Shown here: piece by piece, positions 6,982 through 10,474 of the stretch | Layout: every line of letters starts with the position of its first letter | Position numbering within the stretch: the stretch's first letter is position 1 | Origin: Bremia lactucae | Taxonomy: Eukaryota; Oomycota; Peronosporomycetes; Peronosporales; Peronosporaceae | Assembly: GCF_004359215.1 (NCBI RefSeq) | Contig: NW_027152115.1 | Span: 1-10,474 of the forward strand | Reading direction: 5' to 3' | Length of the DNA stretch: 10,474 bases | Notes under the pieces: generated by a model | Seen by the model: the letters and a program-made list of their open reading frames with translations, nothing else | Told to the model about the DNA's origin: nothing | Databases searched by the model: none | Made by a program: the position numbers and the translations under genes

Positions 6982-7467
6982 TGTAACGGGGCACCTTTCA
7001 CTAGTACTGGTCAGTACTGGATAACCTTACACTGATTACAGTGCCTCGAAACTTCACGTACACAAAATTAAAGAGGACGTTTTCTATGAAGCTAAGGGTT
7101 TTTAGGTTAAACTTCTAGACTAAGGCTTTAGAATAGAGATAAAGGAAAAGCGAATTGTTATATTTAGTTTTCTACGTAACGATTTTCTATCTACCACTGA
7201 ACTTATAATATTAATAATTAACTAAGTATGGCGCCTCCTTGCGCACCGCACAATCGTGTCTTAAAACGATTAGCGGGGTTAATTTAGACTCAAATCACCC
7301 AACAATAGAGCTAATGTCTTATTGCATCAATATTATCAAATTTGGTAATATTGGAACTATTTGAGTCAGAATTAATAAAGATAATATTTTTGTACTGCTT
7401 TATTTATTTCCTCTCAGAGGAAATAATATTTATTATTCCTCATATAGGAGATAATACTTACGTAACA
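6982..7467 (-). repeat. 5' LTR of the element
   Basis: It begins on the plus strand with TGTAACGGGG at 6982, matching the inverted complement at the inner end of the left LTR. It shares about 85% identity with bases 1-82 from 7303 on. It should hold the element promoter and polyadenylation signals; I cannot place them. The outer end is uncertain. The left copy ends CCCCCGTTACA, whereas here the match fades at ACTTACGTAACA (7467), so about 15 terminal bases seem lost. It also has an AT-rich extra stretch (about 7385-7450) absent from the left copy. Confidence 0.85.
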
Positions 7468-8218
7468 TATTGTATGCGTCAGCTGCTAAGTGTTCACGTC
7501 TATAGGATGTTGCGATAGCAAGAATTTGAACGAAATGCTGCTTAAATAATAAATCCTCACATCTGATCGAGTGCATCTCTATCTACCACATCGTCCTTCT
7601 TTCGCGCAAGCACAAACAAACACATCGAGAGCATACGTAGTCAAGCCTATCTGTTACACTGTATTTGTTTGTCTTAGGCAAACCTAGGGGCTAACCATTG
7701 ATCGCGCGAGATCGTACTTTCTCTATGCAATCCCATTGTTGCCGTGTCTTCACTGCACTTAAGAAAATCATTGTCCTTCAAGAGAAAATCCGATGGCATC
7801 CAGGGCGAGTAGAAAAGGAGCAAAAGTGTTGAAATCGCGGGACCTCAGAAGATTTTAATATCGTCTTCAACTTCGATTACACGGTGGCCACGCAGACAAA
7901 GCGGTAATAAAATATTAAACGTTTGTCGTTAAAACACTTAAATTCTAGCAGAAGCAGTATTTTTAGCATCGCGGCTTCACGAATGCTGACAACATGTAGT
8001 TGGCTTCGCTCACACACCGTGGCAGTCAGGACAAAGACGCCACCTGTTTTCTAGCTCGAGCAAGGAAGGTCTTGTGTCCAGCTGGCCGCTGCAACTAGCG
8101 CTGTATTAAGAGTGTGGCGCATCGTGGACAGTCGCCAGGTATAATGTTTGCTGTAGCGTCGCGGTCCACCCTATTTGTCAAAGTCGGGGCTTATTCTTTC
8201 TAAAAGAGATTAAACGAA
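7468..8218. other. Intergenic stretch, no gene seen
   Basis: I find no open frame of useful length, no tRNA and no clear repeat in these 750 bp. They separate the retrotransposon from host genes and probably hold the 3' untranslated region of the small minus-strand ORF at their right end. Confidence 0.6.
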
Positions 8219-8419
8219 TCATTTCTCGCGCGTTTTTGTTCCAAATCCGTCGCTTAAAGCACCGAATTGTTGCTGAACCCCTGCCATGTTACATCGTACT
8301 CTGGTCATCTTAATAGCATCTCCACCTGTCCGAACCGTCACTACCCCAGATGCTCGTGAAAAGCTCACTGTTTCCATTCTTGATCCATATCGTTCACTTA
8401 AGAGCGCAAGATAGCTCAT
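8219..8419 (-). CDS. Small hypothetical protein, 66 aa
   Basis: The minus-strand ORF runs from ATG (8419-8417) to TGA (8221-8219). A stop (TAA at 8431-8429) precedes the ATG in frame, so the start is the first available. The product begins MSYLALLSERYGSRMETV, continues with FSRASGVVTVRTGGDA, and has a Gln/Gly-rich end (AGVQQQFGALSDGFG). I see no signal peptide or membrane helix and do not recognise the family. Mixed composition without low complexity makes it more convincing than most short frames here. It is divergent from the gene at 8570 with about 70-150 bp between them, so the two could share a bidirectional promoter. It could also be a chance ORF. Confidence 0.45.
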   Translation of the reverse strand: MSYLALLSERYGSRMETVSFSRASGVVTVRTGGDAIKMTRVRCNMAGVQQQFGALSDGFGTKTREK

Positions 8420-8530
8420 TATTACTTTTTAAATCGTAATATCAAGAAAAACCCAGGAATCGTAAAATACAAATCTACTATCACACATGCAGTTAAACGG
8501 TCTAGATTTTTTTTACGTGTTGGTCGTATC

Positions 8531-8569
8531 GTAAGTTACTGACTCGCATCTCTATCGTGTCATCTTTAG
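8531..8569 (+). other. Candidate 39-nt intron upstream of the 8570 exon
   Basis: GTAAGT at 8531 is a perfect donor, TACTGAC at 8537-8543 resembles a branch site, and TCATCTTTAG ends at 8569 as acceptor. At 39 nt it is shorter than most oomycete introns. It would deliver the next exon in a phase that the upstream ATG at 8487 does not fit, unless one base of the T8 run at 8507-8514 is removed. Confidence 0.45.
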
Positions 8570-9069
8570 GAAACGGAAGTTCGAACTATATTGACGATTT
8601 TGCCCTCCTCGACGCTGAATTAGTCTCCCGTATTAAGGCGTACCTTTCGAGCATCACCGTGACAGAGCACAATCCAGCCATTTTCTTCTACTGGAACAAC
8701 GAAGCGCTCGAAAAGTTCGTCGATGCAGCCAACGCCGAGAGTTCTGGTCATCCACAATGGTTTTCCCAACCGCAGGGGAGCGTAACACCAATGTCTGTCA
8801 TGAACGACATCATCACTAACTTAGCGCAACTTAGTGGGGGACGATGCGACCACGTGCTGCTGGCGCCAAACTCACTTATTCAATACGGACACGTGCAGGA
8901 GCGGCTTCAATACATGCAGTACGATGACTTTATGCAAAAGTGCATGACAAACGTGGCACCGGGCAATGCGCTTGCACGTACTTTTGCACTTACGAGTCCA
9001 TCTATCGAGCGTGTAGTGCCGATACAATGCCTACCGCCACCGCCACGGGTCAGACAGCTTTTCGAGTAA
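8570..9069 (+). CDS. Hypothetical protein, 5' end unresolved
   Basis: An open frame on the plus strand ends at TAA 9067-9069. It encodes about 166 residues from the probable exon start: NYIDDFALLDAELVSRIKAYL, an aromatic stretch PAIFFYWNNEALEKFVDAA, a Gln/Pro part, MSVMNDIITNLAQLSGGRCD, RLQYMQYDDFMQKCM, and a Pro-rich end (LPPPPRVRQLFE). Composition and length suggest a real, soluble, partly helical protein. I do not recognise the family. No ATG precedes the conserved-looking part in frame; the open frame runs back to TAG 8503-8505 without one. The first in-frame ATG is at 8791, which would lose 70-odd good residues. A first exon from ATG 8487 joined through the intron 8531-8569 is likely but is one base out of phase. 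The stop overlaps GTAAGT (9066-9071), so an additional 3' exon is possible. Confidence 0.7.
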
Positions 9070-9461
9070 GTTACATAGAGGAACTTTTACATCCCTTAAT
9101 TTAGAATAGTGTTTTCGCGTGTTTTTTGTATCTTTCTGGCATGTGTACCTCAAGAGGAATACAGCAGCGACGTTTTCTTCTTTTGAGAATCGTAAATCGC
9201 TTCTTTATTTACTCGGATTTACGTTTTTCCCTAAAAACGATCATCCTATGTAGATCAGGTAATGACAATAATAACACTCGAAAACATCTTACAACAAAAA
9301 GGTTTGGTACTTTGTTACGTGAAGAAAAAAACGCCTTTTCAGCAAAGCATATTGCAACAAGACATCCTTAGGGCACGCTAGGCAACTTAAGTCGGCCACA
9401 CTCCTTTAAGTGTGCTTTTACAATTTGCAAAATGAATGCAACGTAAACTTATTGACCTAAA
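9070..9461. other. Intergenic region between the two plus-strand genes
   Basis: About 390 bp of mostly AT-rich sequence hold the 3' untranslated region of the upstream gene and the promoter of the RAD23-like gene. The open frame 9126-9371 starts at a non-ATG codon and looks random. Apart from the initiator-like motif (9399-9428) I see nothing. Confidence 0.6.
9397..9428 (+). promoter_or_regulatory. Oomycete Inr/FPR-like core promoter
   Basis: CACTCCTTTAA (9399-9409) fits the pyrimidine-rich oomycete initiator CAYTYYNWY. AATTTGC (9422-9428) fits the flanking promoter region consensus MWTTTNC. The start codon follows 34 bp later, a usual short leader. The initiator also lies in a 6-bp inverted repeat (CACACT 9397-9402, AGTGTG 9409-9414). 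This is a motif match only. Confidence 0.4.
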
Positions 9462-10469
9462 ATGATTAATTTACGAGTGCGCTGCGTCGATGACGGCTGC
9501 GAGCTACTTGTTGAGCGCCATGGCGCCAACGAGCATAGCATTCAAGTAGCAGAGCTTAAGGAAATCGTTCTTCAACAACGGAGACAGCTTTCTGATTGCA
9601 AAAGGGTCATCACACCGACCAATACCCAGCCTTTGAATCTCGAAGACTGCTTCGTGCTGTTCCGAGGACAAATTCTGGCAGATCCAGACGTCGTGGATCT
9701 CAACTCTTTAAGTGCGACAGATTTCTTCGTATTTGCACCTGATATCCAGCAAAGAGACTTTAATTCACATTCTAGACATGAAGCTCACAAAGATCTTGCG
9801 ACTTTTGAGTTGCTGCGATCTCAACTCGTGGACATGGGCTTTTCAGCGGCGCTGGCGGCTCACGCTTTGCAACAAAGCAGCAACAATCTTTCGGATGCTG
9901 TTGCAATGCTAATCGAAGGTCAAGTGGAAAAGAAAGACCATAGAATGGAAATTGATGACAAGACGGAAACAACCACAGACGTGGGGATACAGCATCATCC
10001 ATCGATTTTTCCACTACAAAGCTTACTGAATGACAAGAAAATGGACAAGCTACGAGAGTTGGCAGCAACCGATTCGTTTCAAGCATTATTGATGCTTGAA
10101 CAAAACTTTTCGTCGGAAATGCTTCATCAGCTCAACGAGAACCCGGTGGCGACGCTGCGACTCCTTTCAGCTCCTGCGATCGATTCATCGATAGTGACAG
10201 CAGATAATGAACTCAAAATCGACGATGCTATTGACAGCAATGACGCAAAATACGGAATTGTGGCAAACACTGTTCCAAATGACGCTATTAATCGGGTGCG
10301 AAATCAATGCTTGCAACTTTGTATTCTTCTTCGTTATTAATTCTTTTTTTTGGACTTATAGCTTGTTGCAATGGGATTCCCTTCGGATGTAGTGGAGATG
10401 ATGTATGAATCTTGCGGCGGCGATGAGCACCTTACGGCAAACGCACTCCTGCAAACATTAGAGCCATGA
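9462..10469 (+). CDS. RAD23: RAD23-like ubiquitin receptor (UbL-UBA-XPCb-UBA), two exons
   Basis: RAD23 proteins bind ubiquitin chains through UBA domains and the proteasome through the UbL domain, shuttling substrates, and stabilise XPC/Rad4 in nucleotide excision repair. Exon 1 is 9462-10295 and exon 2 is 10362-10469, giving 313 residues. Domains: UbL at 1-92 (MINLRVRCVDDGCELLVER ... FVLFRGQILADPDVV ... TDFFVFA), with an insertion of about 20 residues; UBA1 at about 115-153 (LVDMGFSAALAAHALQQS); an XPC-binding-like helical domain at about 182-236 (LQSLLNDKKMDKLREL ... LLMLEQNFSSEMLHQLNENP); UBA2 at about 273-313 (LVAMGFPSDVVEMMYESCGG), ending two residues after LLQTL, as usual for the family. 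The domain order separates RAD23 from ubiquilin (UbL-STI1-UBA). Length is somewhat shorter than human or yeast RAD23. It is plus-strand, 392 bp after the previous gene. The start is the ATG that begins the UbL strand. Confidence 0.85.
10296..10361 (+). other. Intron of the RAD23-like gene, 66 nt
   Basis: Donor GTGCGA follows codon CGG, and acceptor TGGACTTATAG follows a run of eight T. Splicing is phase 0 and joins DAINR to LVAMGFPSD, restoring the second UBA domain across the junction. Without it translation ends at TAA 10338-10340 after non-UBA sequence. The donor is not the GTAAGT consensus, but the frame and domain fit are decisive. Confidence 0.85.
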
Positions 10470-10474
10470 GAGCA

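Larger units (their letters stand above)
1..7467 (-). mobile_element. Degenerate Ty3/Gypsy chromovirus-type LTR retrotransposon
   Basis: Two related LTRs in the same orientation flank about 6.8 kb of retroelement sequence. The internal order on the minus strand, right to left, is primer-binding site, Gag, protease remnant, RT, RNase H, integrase and chromodomain. That order with integrase last and a C-terminal chromodomain defines the Ty3/Gypsy chromovirus type. No domain is intact: frames change every few hundred bases and in-frame stops hit even the RT catalytic motif. The two LTRs differ at about 12 of the first 80 aligned positions (hand count), so the insertion is old. The left LTR is cut by the window edge, so a target-site duplication cannot be checked. 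The element also carries an antisense coding remnant (280-1439) and a secondary insertion in gag. Assignment to the Ty3/Gypsy order is firm; the named family is unknown. Confidence 0.93.

Noticed and set aside
9126..9371. Plus-strand frame of 81 codons
   Set aside because: Starts at a non-ATG codon, composition looks random, and it lies in the 3' untranslated/promoter region between two genes.
9772..10086. Minus-strand frame of 104 codons
   Set aside because: Antisense to the UBA1 and XPC-binding-like part of the RAD23-like gene; a shadow.
1..10474. CRISPR array, phage, or bacterial operon
   Set aside because: No regularly spaced repeats, no ribosome-binding-site pattern, and spliced genes indicate a eukaryote.

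Overview
The window looks like nuclear DNA of an oomycete, most likely a Peronosporales species (Phytophthora or downy mildew group). The clues are a Ty3/Gypsy chromovirus-type LTR retrotransposon whose Gag and Pol fragments resemble elements I associate with oomycete genomes, a spliceosomal intron of 66 nt, and an initiator/FPR-like promoter motif before the last gene. The species cannot be named from the sequence. There is no bacterial operon structure.

Positions 1 to about 7467 are one long, heavily decayed retrotransposon lying on the minus strand. Its upstream (5') LTR is on the right (6982-7467). Its downstream (3') LTR is on the left and is cut by the window edge (1-153). Read right to left, the element has a primer-binding site (6964-6979), a gag remnant with a zinc knuckle (6820-5526), and a long pol remnant. 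The pol order is C-terminal half of the protease, reverse transcriptase, end of RNase H, integrase with D,D,E residues, GPY/F module and chromodomain (about 5512-1340). Every domain is broken by frameshifts, stops or deletions. Gag is also interrupted by a roughly 414-bp insertion with a degenerate tRNA-like head (6041-6454), probably a SINE.

Between the chromodomain and the left LTR a second protein-coding remnant runs on the plus strand (280-1439), opposite to gag-pol. It starts 126 bp inside the LTR and ends tail-to-tail against the chromodomain. This antisense ORF is the most interesting part of the window. I do not recognise its family.

Right of the element are about 750 bp with no visible gene, then ordinary host sequence. 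This holds a small minus-strand ORF of 66 codons (8419-8219), a divergent plus-strand gene of unknown function with an unresolved 5' end (body 8570-9069), and a complete two-exon RAD23-like ubiquitin receptor gene (9462-10469; UbL, UBA, XPC-binding-like, UBA).
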